From assembly GCF_002760615.1 (NCBI RefSeq), contig NZ_AWWI01000182.1, positions 124,001-188,000 on the forward strand: a stretch of DNA of 64,000 nt. Direction: 5' to 3'. How positions within the stretch are numbered: the stretch's first letter is position 1; each line of letters opens with the position of its first letter. A model generated the notes under the pieces. It was not told the origin of the DNA. It made no database searches and was given only the letters and a program-made list of their open reading frames with translations. This document shows positions 9,426 to 19,141 of the stretch, one piece after another. The DNA comes from Puniceibacterium antarcticum. GTDB taxonomy: Bacteria > Pseudomonadota > Alphaproteobacteria > Rhodobacterales > Rhodobacteraceae. The translations under genes were made by a program, and so were the position numbers.

Positions 9426-9583
9426 AACCGGGGCACGGTCCCGGGATCGCGCCGGTCTGGATATTTGGCACCGTCGGCGAGACCTTTTTGAAAGGATACA
9501 TTGGGCCTGTGCGTAGAGCTGACAGGTTGCACTGGTGCAGGATGCGCAAAGGCGTACTCTGCGGCGCAGAAACGGGGGAAAGC

Positions 9584-11368
9584 ATGTTCCAGAAATTTCA
9601 AGAAACCGCCGCACCCGAGCAGGGACCCGGTCGGCTGGCGGCGCTGCGCGACGTTCTGGCGGCGGAAGCGCTGCACGGGTTCATCGTGCCGCGATCGGAT
9701 GCACATCAGGGGGAATACGTTGCACCGCGCGATGATCGTCTGGCCTGGCTGACCGGGTTTACCGGATCGGCAGGCTATTGTGTGGCCCTGCGCGACAGCG
9801 CCGGGGTGTTTGTCGACAGCCGGTATCGCGTGCAAGTGAAGGCGCAGGTGGCGGATGTCTACACGCCGGTGGACTGGCCCGAGGTCGGGCTGGCGGAATG
9901 GATCGGTGAGGCGCTGCCCGAGGGCGGGCGCGTCGGCTTTGACCCTTGGCTGCAGGCCGTCGAGCCGCTGCGCGCGCTGCAGGGCAAGCTCGAGTCCGTG
10001 ACGCTGGAGCGCTGCGACAATCTGGTGGACCGGATCTGGGAGGATCAGCCCGCGCCCCCCATGGGACGGGTGTTTGTACAGTCGCTGGAGCTGGCCGGGG
10101 AGGCGCATGGCGACAAAATTGCGCGGCTGGCGGGCACATTGGGGAGGGCGAAGACGGCGGTGATCACGCTGCCGGACTCCATTGCCTGGCTGCTGAACAT
10201 CCGCGGGTCCGATATTGCGCGCAACCCGGTGGCGCATGGTTTTGCGCTGCTGCACAGCGACGGCACGCTGACGCTGTTCATGGAGCATGAGAAGTTGAGC
10301 GATCTGGGGGATCACCTTGGCCCGCAGGTGTCGGTGGCCCCGCCAGAGAGTTTTCTTGCGGCGATTGCGACCCTGGGCGGGCCTGTGGCGATTGATCCGG
10401 CCACCTGTCCGGTGATCGTGGCCGATACGCTGGCCGAGGCCGGTGTGGAGATGATCGAGGCGCAGGATCCCTGCGTGCTGCCCAAGGCCTGCAAGAACGA
10501 GGTCGAGATTGCCGGGAGCCGCGCCGCGCATCTGCGCGACGGGGCGGCAATGGTGCGGTTTCTGGCCTGGCTTGATGCCCAGCCCCCCGGCAGCCTGAGC
10601 GAGATCGACGTGGTGACGGCGCTGGAGGGCGAGCGGCGGGCGACCAATGCCCTGCGCGACATCAGTTTCGAGACGATCAGCGGCACCGGGGCCCATGGGG
10701 CCATCGTGCATTACCGCGTGACGGAAAAGACCAATGCGCGCGTTGAGGACGGGCATCTGCTGCTGGTGGATTCCGGCGGGCAATATGTGGACGGCACCAC
10801 CGACATCACCCGCACCGTGGCCGTTGGGCGCGTGGGCGAGGAGGAGGCCCACGCCTTTACCCGGGTGCTGCGCGGCATGATCGGCATCAGCCGGGCGCGC
10901 TGGCCCAAGGGGCTCGCGGGGCGCGATCTGGACGCGCTTGCGCGGGTGCCGCTGTGGGAGGCGGGTCTTGATTACGGCCATGGCACCGGGCACGGCGTGG
11001 GCAGCTATCTATGTGTGCATGAGGGGCCGCAACGGCTGGCCCGCACAGGCACGGTGCCGCTGATGGAGGGCATGATCCTGTCCAACGAGCCGGGCTTTTA
11101 CCGGGAGGGCGCTTATGGTATCCGTATCGAGAACCTTATTGTGGTGAGCGGTGCCCCGCTATTGGCCGGGGCGACAGTGCCGGAAATGCTGTCGTTTGAG
11201 ACACTGACCTATGTACCCATCGACCGGCGGCTGATCGTGACAGAGATGCTGACCCGGGCCGAGACGGATTGGCTGAACGCCTATCATGCGACATGCCGCG
11301 CGCGGCTGGAGCCCTTGGTTGAGGGCGCTACAAAAGACTGGCTGATCGCGGCAACAGAACCGCTGTGA
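9584..11368 (+). CDS. Xaa-Pro aminopeptidase (M24B peptidase)
   Basis: A 594-residue aminopeptidase P family protein that removes N-terminal residues preceding proline. It has two creatinase-like N-terminal domains followed by the pita-bread catalytic domain. Dimetal ligands can be seen: the two Asp in VDSGGQYVDGTTDITR, His in YGHGTGHGVGSYL, Glu in LSNEPGFYREG and Glu in GIRIENL. The length matches the long (about 600-residue) cytosolic type. The start at 9584 has GGGGGAA four bases upstream; the frame extends to 9245 into cobT without support. Confidence 0.93.
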   Translation: MFQKFQETAAPEQGPGRLAALRDVLAAEALHGFIVPRSDAHQGEYVAPRDDRLAWLTGFTGSAGYCVALRDSAGVFVDSRYRVQVKAQVADVYTPVDWPEVGLAEWIGEALPEGGRVGFDPWLQAVEPLRALQGKLESVTLERCDNLVDRIWEDQPAPPMGRVFVQSLELAGEAHGDKIARLAGTLGRAKTAVITLPDSIAWLLNIRGSDIARNPVAHGFALLHSDGTLTLFMEHEKLSDLGDHLGPQVSVAPPESFLAAIATLGGPVAIDPATCPVIVADTLAEAGVEMIEAQDPCVLPKACKNEVEIAGSRAAHLRDGAAMVRFLAWLDAQPPGSLSEIDVVTALEGERRATNALRDISFETISGTGAHGAIVHYRVTEKTNARVEDGHLLLVDSGGQYVDGTTDITRTVAVGRVGEEEAHAFTRVLRGMIGISRARWPKGLAGRDLDALARVPLWEAGLDYGHGTGHGVGSYLCVHEGPQRLARTGTVPLMEGMILSNEPGFYREGAYGIRIENLIVVSGAPLLAGATVPEMLSFETLTYVPIDRRLIVTEMLTRAETDWLNAYHATCRARLEPLVEGATKDWLIAATEPL

Positions 11369-11436
11369 CGGTCTTCATCTGACATGTGCCCGTTACACGG
11401 GCGCCCGACAAAGACAAAGCTCTGGGGAGACATAAC

Positions 11437-11781
11437 ATGACGAAACACATCACCATCCGACCTGCCGAGGGCACATGGGTTGTCCGCGCTGGCGGGGCGG
11501 TTCTGGGCGAAAGCCATGACGCGCTTGAGCTGAGCGAAGGCGAGATGCCTTTTGTGATCTATTTCCCGAAAGCCGACATCGCCATGGCGATGCTGGACGC
11601 GACGGATCACAAGACGAGTTGTCCGCACAAGGGCGAAGCGTCCTACTTCTCGATCATGTCCAAGAGCCGTACCTATATCAACGCGGCCTGGTCTTATGAA
11701 GACCCCAAACCCGAGGCGGCCGCAATCAAGGGCTACATCGCCTTTTACGTCCAGGACGGCGTGATGGTCGAACAGGTCTGA
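11437..11781 (+). CDS. DUF427 domain protein
   Basis: A 114-residue protein of the DUF427 fold: W-V-V-R-A-G-G-AVLGES near the start, PFVIYFPKADI, then the conserved core TSCPHKGEASYF and the W-SYEDPKPE element. Function of the family is not established. The ATG at 11437 has GGGGAGA at 11424-11430. It follows the aminopeptidase by 68 bases and converges with the ClC gene. Confidence 0.88.
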   Translation: MTKHITIRPAEGTWVVRAGGAVLGESHDALELSEGEMPFVIYFPKADIAMAMLDATDHKTSCPHKGEASYFSIMSKSRTYINAAWSYEDPKPEAAAIKGYIAFYVQDGVMVEQV

Positions 11782-11850
11782 CACGACGATACGGGGCGGC
11801 CTACGGGCGGCCCCGGCAGCGATCAGAGACATGCCTCCCGCGCTCCCCCT

Positions 11851-13533
11851 TCAGCTGTGCTCTTCCGCGGCCGTGGCGGCCAGCGCGCGGTTATAGGCCT
11901 TGAGCGCATCGAGATGATAAAGCGCGCCCTGGATCACCGGCAGCTTGTCCGTGCCCTGCAGGATGACCACCGGCAGAAAAGTCTTTCCGGTCCGCTCGAA
12001 CAGCGGCAGCACCGTGTCCAGAGTCGAGGAGGCGGTGACGAACAGTGCCTGCTGGATCATCCCGGCGCAGGCCTCTGAATCCTCGGGCGGCAGATCCTCG
12101 CTCTTGCGCATCACGCCACTGACACGGAACATTCGCAACAGATAGGATTGCGGCCCGGCGGCCAGATGCACCTTGCGCCGTTCCAGCTGGGTGAGGAAAA
12201 ACGACCGATTCACCAGACGCGAGGCGAGGCTGGTCGAGAGCGAGACCGACACCATCACGGCAAGGCCGGTCTGCCAGTCCCCGGTCAGCTCGAACACGAT
12301 CAGCGTGGTCGAAATGGGCGCGCCCAGCACCGCCGCCGCCACCGCCCCCATGCCCGCCAGCGCATAAAGCGTCGAGGCACCGGAATTGTCCGGAAACAGC
12401 CCGGTCGCGATCAGCCCAAAGGCCGTGCCGGTCAGCGCTCCGATCATCAGCGAGGGTGAGAATATCCCGCCCCCCATGCGCCCGGCAAAGGTGATCGCCA
12501 CCGCAACGACCTTGAGCGCGGCAAAGACGATCGCCTCGTTCAGGATCAGATCGCCGGTCAGCGCACGGCTTGTCGTCTCGTATCCGACGCCGATGATATG
12601 GGGAAACCAGATCGCCAGTGCCCCCAGCAGCAGTCCCGCCGTCGCCGGGCGCAGCAGATTGGGCAGGCCCAGACGGCGCTGCAGGCGGTTGCCCAGATCA
12701 TCGGCCCAGAAGATGCTGCGCATGGTCAGCACCGCCATCAGCCCGCAGACCAGCCCCAGCAACAGAAAGGCCGGCAGTTCCAGATAAAATTCGACCGTGG
12801 TGGTGCCGGGAAGGCGAAATTCGGTCACATCGCCAAAGGCAAGCCGGTTGATCACCGTCCCGGCAGCCGAGGCGATGACAATGGGTGCAAAGGCGTGCAG
12901 CGCGAAGTGGCGCAACACCACCTCTAGCGCAAAAAGTGCCCCGGCGATGGGTGCGTTGAACGAGGCCGAGACAGCTGCCGCCACGGCGCAGCCCAGCAGG
13001 TCGCGCCCGGTGATGCCATCGGCGCGGATGAGATTGCTGACCCAGCTCGACATCATCGCGGCCATGTGGACCACTGGCCCCTCGCGCCCCGAGGAGCCGC
13101 CGGTCGACAGCGTGATCCAGGAGGCGAGCACCGAGGCGATTCCCGCCTTGCGTTCGACCCGCCCGTTATAAAGCGCCGCCCCCTCGATCACGTCCGCGAC
13201 CGAGCGGACCCGCCCGTCGGGTGTAAAGTAGTGCACGATTCCCCCCACGACGAGGCCGCCCATGACCGGGATCAGCATCACCGAATACCACGGCAGGGTC
13301 TGGGCAAAGCTGGCAAGAAGGTTCACATCCTGCGTGCCGTAAAGCGTGGTCTGCAACCATTCGATGGCCTTGCGGAACAGCACTGCCGCGGTTCCGGCCG
13401 CAATACCGATGGCCAGCGCAATGAACCAGAACTGGATCTGCCCCGGTCCCTGACGACGCAGCAATTGCCAGCCGCGCCCGCAACTGGCCAGAGTTGCGCG
13501 CCACTGTCGTTTCACCAGCAGATCCGCCGCCAT
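11851..13533 (-). CDS. ClC family chloride channel or transporter with C-terminal CBS-like region
   Basis: A 560-residue integral membrane protein with the ClC signatures: STGGSSGREGPVVHM (the Glu is the gating residue), a second half motif GGGIFSPSLMIGALTG, and the selectivity-lining C-terminal helix region. About residues 460-560 are soluble and resemble a CBS-type regulatory domain. In the helix ending LFALEVVLRHF the position equivalent to the internal proton glutamate of E. coli ClC-ec1 (E203) appears to be Val, so it may not be a classic 2Cl-/H+ exchanger; this rests on an alignment by eye. Start 13533 has GGAGG; divergent from the flavoprotein gene at 13610. Confidence 0.88.
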   Translation of the reverse strand: MAADLLVKRQWRATLASCGRGWQLLRRQGPGQIQFWFIALAIGIAAGTAAVLFRKAIEWLQTTLYGTQDVNLLASFAQTLPWYSVMLIPVMGGLVVGGIVHYFTPDGRVRSVADVIEGAALYNGRVERKAGIASVLASWITLSTGGSSGREGPVVHMAAMMSSWVSNLIRADGITGRDLLGCAVAAAVSASFNAPIAGALFALEVVLRHFALHAFAPIVIASAAGTVINRLAFGDVTEFRLPGTTTVEFYLELPAFLLLGLVCGLMAVLTMRSIFWADDLGNRLQRRLGLPNLLRPATAGLLLGALAIWFPHIIGVGYETTSRALTGDLILNEAIVFAALKVVAVAITFAGRMGGGIFSPSLMIGALTGTAFGLIATGLFPDNSGASTLYALAGMGAVAAAVLGAPISTTLIVFELTGDWQTGLAVMVSVSLSTSLASRLVNRSFFLTQLERRKVHLAAGPQSYLLRMFRVSGVMRKSEDLPPEDSEACAGMIQQALFVTASSTLDTVLPLFERTGKTFLPVVILQGTDKLPVIQGALYHLDALKAYNRALAATAAEEHS

Positions 13534-13609
13534 GCCACCTCCGTCATCAGGGTTTCGCGCGCTGAACGCCCGGGCTAGGATCGCGCCTGATCTGACCGGA
13601 GACTTATGT

Positions 13610-14983
13610 ATGCACTTGCCCCAGGCCCTGAACGCCCTCGGCTCTCTCCTAGGCCAACGGCTTAGCACGTCCAAGCACGATCTGGACCTGCACGGTCGAT
13701 CTGAGTCGTATTTTGCGCTGACTCCGCCCGACGCTGTCGCCTATCCGCAAACCACCGCAGAAGTGCAGCAGATCGTGCGTATCTGCGCCGAGCACGGGGT
13801 GCCGGTCACCGGCTGGGGCGCGGGCACCTCGCTTGAGGGTCATGCGCTGGCGGTGCAGGGCGGGCTGGTGGTGGATTTCAGCCAAATGGACAAGGTGCTG
13901 GAAATCCGCGCCGCCGACATGGATGTGACCGTGCAGCCCGGTGTGACCCGCGAGGCCCTGAACCAAGAGCTGCGCGCGACAGGATTGTTCTTTTCCGTCG
14001 ATCCCGGCGCGAATGCTTCGCTTGGCGGCATGGCGGCCACCGGGGCGTCCGGCACGACATCGGTGCGCTACGGCACGATGCGCGAAAACGTGCTGGCGTT
14101 GCAGGTGGTGCTGGCCGACGGGCGGGTGATCCGCACCGGCAATCAGGCGCGTAAATCCGCCTCGGGCTATGACCTGACCGGGCTGATGGTCGGCTCCGAA
14201 GGCACCTTGGGCCTGCTCACCGAACTCACCCTGCGCCTGCATGGCGTGCCCGAGGCGGTGTCAGCGGGGGTCTGCGCCTTTGGCCGGATCGAGGATGCGG
14301 TGGATGCGGTTCTGGACACAATCCAGATGGGCATTCCGGTCGCACGCATCGAATTTGTCGATGCGGCAACAGCTGCGGCCTTCAACGCCTATGCCGGAAC
14401 CAGCCTGCCGGAATGTCCGCATCTTATGGTCGAATTTCACGGCAGCCCCGAAGGCGTGGCACAGGATTCGGCCCGCTTTGGCGAAATTGCCGAAGATCAC
14501 GACGGGCTGGGATTTCAGTGGTCGACACTGGAGGAAGACCGCCGCGCGCTCTGGGCCATGCGCCACAATGCCTATTACGCCATCCTCGCCTCGCGCCCCG
14601 GCGCGCGGGCGCTGGTCACGGATATCTGCGTGCCGATCTCGCGCCTCGCTCGCGCCGTGACCGAAACTCAGGCAGATCTGGCGCAGGCCTCGATCCCCGG
14701 ACCTATTCTGGGCCATGTGGGGGACGGTAACTTTCACAGCATCCTGATGTTCGACCCGGAAAACCCCGCGGAACTGGCCGAAGCCAAGGCCCTGTCGCAC
14801 CGAATGGTGCAGCGCGCGCTCGATCTGGGGGGCACGGCGACAGGCGAACATGGCGTAGGCATGGGCAAGCTCGGCTATATGCAGCGCGAACACGGGGCGG
14901 GCTGGGATGTGATGACCACGCTGAAACAGGCAATGGACCCACAGGGGATCCTGAATCCGGGCAAACTGATTCGCCCACGCTGA
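13610..14983 (+). CDS. FAD-linked oxidase, D-lactate dehydrogenase (cytochrome)/GlcD type
   Basis: A 457-residue flavoprotein that probably oxidises a D-2-hydroxy acid such as D-lactate and passes electrons to the respiratory chain. The FAD-binding PCMH domain is at residues 40-220 (GWGAGTSLEGHALA; SGYDLTGLMVGSEGTLG). The C-terminal FAD-oxidase domain ends with the histidine motif TGEHGVGMGKLGYM and LNPGKLIRPR. Glycolate or D-2-hydroxyglutarate are other possible substrates. No glcE/glcF partners adjoin. The start at 13610 has GGAG 10 bases upstream. Confidence 0.88.
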   Translation: MHLPQALNALGSLLGQRLSTSKHDLDLHGRSESYFALTPPDAVAYPQTTAEVQQIVRICAEHGVPVTGWGAGTSLEGHALAVQGGLVVDFSQMDKVLEIRAADMDVTVQPGVTREALNQELRATGLFFSVDPGANASLGGMAATGASGTTSVRYGTMRENVLALQVVLADGRVIRTGNQARKSASGYDLTGLMVGSEGTLGLLTELTLRLHGVPEAVSAGVCAFGRIEDAVDAVLDTIQMGIPVARIEFVDAATAAAFNAYAGTSLPECPHLMVEFHGSPEGVAQDSARFGEIAEDHDGLGFQWSTLEEDRRALWAMRHNAYYAILASRPGARALVTDICVPISRLARAVTETQADLAQASIPGPILGHVGDGNFHSILMFDPENPAELAEAKALSHRMVQRALDLGGTATGEHGVGMGKLGYMQREHGAGWDVMTTLKQAMDPQGILNPGKLIRPR

Positions 14984-15033
14984 TTTCTGACCTCAGCACG
15001 GATTGATACGGCACGAGCGAGGGGCCAGCCCCT

Positions 15034-15160
15034 CGCGCTCCCCGGGATATTTAGGGGCAGATGAAGACAGAAGTAGTCCGTTCTTCTTATGTCTTCACCT
15101 GTATTAAAATATCCCGGGGGAGTCGCCGTTCAGGCGACGGGGGCAGCGCCCCCGCCCTAC
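15034..15160. repeat. Dispersed CCCGGGATATTT-type repeat, inverted pair (copies 2 and 3)
   Basis: Between the flavoprotein gene and recN (convergent) two copies face each other: CTCCCCGGGATATTT with GGGGCAGATGAAGAC on the left and the mirrored GTCTTCACC with AAAATATCCCGGGGGAG on the right, followed by a GTCGCC / GGCGAC hairpin and GGGGGCAGCGCCCCC. The pair can fold into one long stem and lies where two transcripts meet, so a bidirectional terminator role is likely. Confidence 0.75.
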
Positions 15161-16806
15161 CCCGCCAAAAGGGCGCGCGCAGCGGCGCGGGCTTCGGCAG
15201 TGACCGTGTCGCCGGCCAGCATGCGGGCGATTTCGCCTTCGCGCGCGCCCTTGTCCAGCGGCACCACGGTCGAGGTGGTCACATCGCCGTCAACGCGTTT
15301 TTCCACCCGCCAGTGATGCGCGCCGAGCGCTGCAACCTGTGGCGAATGGGTGACGACCAGCACCTGACCGCCATCCGCCAAGGCCGAGAGGCGACGGCCA
15401 ACGGCATCAGCGGTGGCGCCACCGACGCCACGGTCAATCTCGTCAAAGATCATCGTCACACCTCGGTTGCGTTCCTTGGAGAGGCAAACCTTGAGCGCGA
15501 GCAGAAAGCGGCTAAGTTCGCCGCCCGAGGCGATCTTGCCCAGCGGGCCGGCCGGGGCACCGGGGTTTGTGGCCACGGTAAATGCCACGGTGTCACGCCC
15601 CTCGGGGCCTTCCGGGCCATCGCTGAGGGCGGTGCGGAACACCGCACGCTCCATCTTCAGCGGGGCAAGTTCGGCGGAGACGGCGCCGTCCAGACGGCCC
15701 GCAGAGTCGTGTCGGGCGGTCGAGAGGGCATCAGCGGCGGCGGCGTAGTCGGTATTTGCCGCCTGCAGATCCGCCTTGAGCGTGGCCAGATCCGCCGCCC
15801 CCGCATCCAGAGCCGTCAGTTTCGCCTGCAGCCCGGCGGCAAAGTCGCCAAGTTCATCCGGCGCGACCTGGTGTTTGCGCGCCAAGGCGCGGATGGCAAA
15901 CAGGCGTTCTTCGGCATTTTCCAGTGCGTGCGGGTCAAAGTTCAGCCCATCAAGGCAGCTTTCCACCCCGACAGTGGCCTCACCCAGTTCGACCATGGCG
16001 CGCTCAAGTGCTGCCAGCGGTGCATCCAGAGCGCCCTCGGCCCGGTCTGCCACCCCTTCGAGCCAGCGCAGCGCGTCGCCCATGGACTGTTCGGCGCCAT
16101 CATTCAGCGCGGAACGGGCGCGGCTGATATCCTCGCGGATCTTTTCGGCCCCCTGCATCTGGCGGCGCTGCGCATCAAGCTGCGCCTCTTCGCCGGGCTG
16201 GGGATCGAGGGAGGTCATTTCGGCCATGGCATGGCGCAGGAAATCCTCTTCGGCGCGCACCGCGTCCAGAGCGGCCTCGGCCGTGGTCAGGGCCTTTTCG
16301 GCGCGGGCGCGGCGGGTCCAGGCCTTGCGGGCGATCTCCAGCATACCCTCAAGCCCGGCATAGGTGTCGAGGAGGGCGCGATGTCCGCGCGGGTTCAGCA
16401 GACCGCGATCGTCATGCTGACCATGCAGCTCCACAAGGGTTTCAGACAGGGCGCGCAGCACCTCACCCGAGCAGCGGCGGTCGTTGACCCAGGCCGTCTT
16501 GCGTCCGTCCTGCGCATTGACGCGCCGCAGGATCAATTCCGAACCGACGGGCAGGCCTGCATCCTCAAGCACCAGACGGGCGGCGTGATCGGGGCCAAGC
16601 TCGAAGACCGCCGTCACCTCGCCTTGATCGGCGCCGGCGCGCACCAGTTCGGCGCGACCGCGCCAGCCCAGAACAAAGCCAAGCGAATCAAGCAGGATGG
16701 ATTTGCCAGCACCGGTTTCGCCGGTCAGCACGTTCAGACCCGGCTGAAACGCAAGTTCCAGCCGGTCGATGATGAGCATGTCGCGAATCTCAAGCGCGCG
16801 CAGCAT
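15157..16806 (-). CDS. recN: DNA repair protein RecN
   Basis: A 549-residue SMC-like ATPase acting early in double-strand break repair. N-terminal Walker A is GETGAGKSILLDSLGF; the centre is a long coiled coil (about residues 150-360); the C-terminal half has the ABC signature region KIASGGELSRFLLALK and Walker B MIFDEIDRGVGG. The start ML-RALEIRDMLIIDRLEL is typical. It is the last gene of the lpxC-bamD-recN run on this strand. No LexA box was identified upstream. Confidence 0.95.
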   Translation of the reverse strand: MLRALEIRDMLIIDRLELAFQPGLNVLTGETGAGKSILLDSLGFVLGWRGRAELVRAGADQGEVTAVFELGPDHAARLVLEDAGLPVGSELILRRVNAQDGRKTAWVNDRRCSGEVLRALSETLVELHGQHDDRGLLNPRGHRALLDTYAGLEGMLEIARKAWTRRARAEKALTTAEAALDAVRAEEDFLRHAMAEMTSLDPQPGEEAQLDAQRRQMQGAEKIREDISRARSALNDGAEQSMGDALRWLEGVADRAEGALDAPLAALERAMVELGEATVGVESCLDGLNFDPHALENAEERLFAIRALARKHQVAPDELGDFAAGLQAKLTALDAGAADLATLKADLQAANTDYAAAADALSTARHDSAGRLDGAVSAELAPLKMERAVFRTALSDGPEGPEGRDTVAFTVATNPGAPAGPLGKIASGGELSRFLLALKVCLSKERNRGVTMIFDEIDRGVGGATADAVGRRLSALADGGQVLVVTHSPQVAALGAHHWRVEKRVDGDVTTSTVVPLDKGAREGEIARMLAGDTVTAEARAAARALLAG

Positions 16807-16828
16807 GGAACGCTCCTAAAAAGGCGAG

Positions 16829-16881
16829 CTTTGGGGCCCGTACACCCTTTGGGGCCAGTGCACCTTTGGGGACCAGTGAAC
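16829..16881. repeat. Three-copy tandem repeat between bamD and recN
   Basis: Three imperfect 17-18-bp units (16829-16846, 16847-16863, 16864-16881) each begin CTTTGGGG and end in a GTRMAC-like string (CCCGTACACC, CCAGTGCAC, ACCAGTGAAC). They fill the 75-base gap between the recN start and the bamD stop, abutting the stop codon. Function unknown. Confidence 0.75.
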
Positions 16882-17736
16882 CTATAGCCACTCGCCCTTG
16901 ACCATCTGACGATAGACCTGTGCCAGCCAGCTGTCGCCCGCCGCCTCGAGTTCAAGCCCGCGCCCGGTGAGCAGCTTGTAGCTGTCATCGTACCATTGGG
17001 TCGAGCGGTAGTTGTAACCAAGGATCGCACCAGCGGTCTGTGCCTCCTGGGTCAGGCCCAGCGAGAGATAGGATTCGACCAGCCGGTGCAGCGCCTCGGG
17101 GGTGTGAGTCGTGGTCTGGAAATCCTCAACCACTGTGCGGAACCGATTGATGGCTGCGGCGTAATTCTTGCGCTTGAGATAGTAGCGCCCGATTTCCATC
17201 TCCTTGCCGGCCAAATGATCAAAGGCCAGATCGAATTTGAGAATCGACGAGCGGGCATATTCGCTGTCGGGATAGCGTTCGATGACCGTGCGCAGTGACT
17301 GCAACGCCTGAAAGGTCAGTCCCTGATCACGACCAACCTCTTCGATCTGGTCGTAATAGGACAGGGCCAGCAGATATTGCGCATAGGCGGCATCGTCTTC
17401 CAGCGGATAGAAGTCGATGTAGCGCTGTGCGGCAGAGCGGCTGTTTTCGTAATCCTTGTCGCGATGATAAGCAAAGGCCTGCATGATCAGCGCACGTTTG
17501 CCCCAGTCGGAATAGGGATAAAGGCGCTCGATCTCGCCAAAATAGAAGGCGGCCTTTGTCGCATCATTGCGATCCAGTTCGAATTCGCCCCGCTCATAGA
17601 TCTGCTCTGCGGTAAAATTCTCAAGTTCGGGATCACCGCCCAGCGTGGTTGTAGCCGATTTTCCGCCACAGCCTGATAACAGGCCCACCACAAGAACTGC
17701 CCCGATCACAGAAAGTCGCGACCTGCCGCCTGTCAT
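16882..17736 (-). CDS. bamD: Outer membrane protein assembly factor BamD (lipoprotein)
   Basis: A 284-residue TPR lipoprotein of the BAM complex that folds beta-barrel proteins into the outer membrane. The signal peptide ends in the lipobox LLSGC (Cys near residue 23). TPR-like repeats follow: YERGEFELDRNDATKAAFYF, ERLYPYSDWGKRAL and YPDSEYARSS. Length and ending match ComL/YfiO family members. It lies between lpxC and recN in the order common to Rhodobacterales. Confidence 0.94.
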   Translation of the reverse strand: MTGGRSRLSVIGAVLVVGLLSGCGGKSATTTLGGDPELENFTAEQIYERGEFELDRNDATKAAFYFGEIERLYPYSDWGKRALIMQAFAYHRDKDYENSRSAAQRYIDFYPLEDDAAYAQYLLALSYYDQIEEVGRDQGLTFQALQSLRTVIERYPDSEYARSSILKFDLAFDHLAGKEMEIGRYYLKRKNYAAAINRFRTVVEDFQTTTHTPEALHRLVESYLSLGLTQEAQTAGAILGYNYRSTQWYDDSYKLLTGRGLELEAAGDSWLAQVYRQMVKGEWL

Positions 17737-17871
17737 GCCTGCTCACCCTTGATTGCCGATTGCGAGGGTTCACGCCCCGCTGTTGCCCCGGTCCTAGCAC
17801 AGAAAATTCTGGTGCAAAACGCCTTTGCACCGTTTTCCGTTCTGGTGATGACTGAAACTGTACTGACCGGT

Positions 17872-18795
17872 TCAGGCCACTGCCGGAATCTCGGCCCGCT
17901 CCACGCCTGCACCGGGCAGACGCGCTGCAGTTTCCTGAGAAACCAAGGTCATGCGATAGGCGCCGGGGGTGTTGAACAGTTCGCGCAGCAGCAGGTTGGT
18001 CAGCGTGTGACCCGCCTTGTGGCCGGTGTAATGGCCCAGAATGGGTGCCCCGGCCAGCGCAAGATCGCCAAGCGCGTCCAGCATCTTGTGGCGCACAGCC
18101 TCGTCCTTGTGGCGCAGACCACCGGGGCTGAGCACGCGGTCGCCATCGACAACAACGGCGTTGTCCATTGTGCCACCCAGGGCCAGGCCCTTTTCGCGCA
18201 TCGCATCGACATCCGCCTGACGGCAGAAGGTGCGACTGTCACAGAGTTCGCGCACGAAGGTGCCGTTGCGCATGTCGAGCGATTTATTTTGTGTCCCGAT
18301 GGCCCGGTCGGCAAAGTTGATGTGAAAATCCATGGTCAGACCGCCCGAACCCGGTTCCAGCCGCGCCCAGCCCTGATCGGTCTTGACCTCGACCTTTTTC
18401 AGAATCTCGATCACACGCACATCGGCGTTCAACTCGCGCACGCCGCGTGCCAGAATGCCGCGCACAAAGGGGGCGGCGGATCCGTCAAGGATCGGTACTT
18501 CGGGGCCGTCAATTTCGATCAGCGCATTGTGGATGCCGCAGCCTGCAAGCGCGGCCATCACATGTTCGATGGTCGAGACGGATACCCCGAGACGGTTGCA
18601 GATGCGGGTGCACAGCGGGGTGTGTTCGGTTGCGTCCCAGCGGGCCGGAACCATGGCATCCCCGACGGCGATATCGGTGCGTTTGAACCAGACACCGTAT
18701 TCGGCCGAAGCGGGACAAATGGTCAGACGCGCGGGTTTGCCGGAATGGAGTCCCACACCCGTAAACGAAATCGCTGATCTGATGGTTGTCTGCAC
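17872..18795 (-). CDS. lpxC: UDP-3-O-acyl-N-acetylglucosamine deacetylase
   Basis: LpxC catalyses the committed, zinc-dependent deacetylation step of lipid A synthesis. The 307-residue protein starts QTTIRSAISFTGVGLHSG, the typical LpxC opening. Zinc ligands are the His in STIEHVMAAL and the later His and Asp in the ALGDLALAG region, and the catalytic His is in GHKAGHTLTN. The start is GTG with GAGGA seven bases upstream. A 346-base gap with a terminator separates it from ftsZ, so it has its own promoter. Confidence 0.96.
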   Translation of the reverse strand: MQTTIRSAISFTGVGLHSGKPARLTICPASAEYGVWFKRTDIAVGDAMVPARWDATEHTPLCTRICNRLGVSVSTIEHVMAALAGCGIHNALIEIDGPEVPILDGSAAPFVRGILARGVRELNADVRVIEILKKVEVKTDQGWARLEPGSGGLTMDFHINFADRAIGTQNKSLDMRNGTFVRELCDSRTFCRQADVDAMREKGLALGGTMDNAVVVDGDRVLSPGGLRHKDEAVRHKMLDALGDLALAGAPILGHYTGHKAGHTLTNLLLRELFNTPGAYRMTLVSQETAARLPGAGVERAEIPAVA

Positions 18796-18977
18796 GGCTT
18801 TATCCTCACGTCATTGCGTCGCACGGCAAAGGTCCGTTAACGCTTGGACTTCAGATAAAGGGTCAAGCCTGTTGTCTCAAATCAAAGATTGCAACGGACT
18901 GAAACATCGCTGTGTGCGTGTCGGCGCTTAGTTGCGCAAGACCGTAAACCCCTAGGGAACCTGTTGATCTCAAACAT

Positions 18978-19003
18978 AAAAACGCCCCCGGAATTTGGGG
19001 GCG
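18978..19003 (-). terminator. Intrinsic terminator after ftsZ
   Basis: On the minus strand the stem CGCCCCC / GGGGGCG (7-base loop) is followed directly by TTTTT. It lies 139 bases beyond the ftsZ stop and separates ftsZ from lpxC. The rest of the 346-base lpxC-ftsZ gap (18796-19141) shows no gene; it must contain the lpxC promoter. Confidence 0.8.
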
Positions 19004-19141
19004 CTTTCGTCACAACGTGTTGATTTTTCGTGATCCATAACGTTTCGGGTTAAACTTTGATCGGATATTAACTGTCTATCCGTTTGGTCGAACGCGAAAT
19101 CCGATGCCCGTTGCCTGAGGTTAAACCCGAAACGCCTTAGA

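Noticed and set aside
9293-10993. 566-residue minus-strand frame opposite the aminopeptidase
   Set aside because: Antisense to a gene with complete motifs; composition rich in His, Arg and Gln, no recognisable domain.
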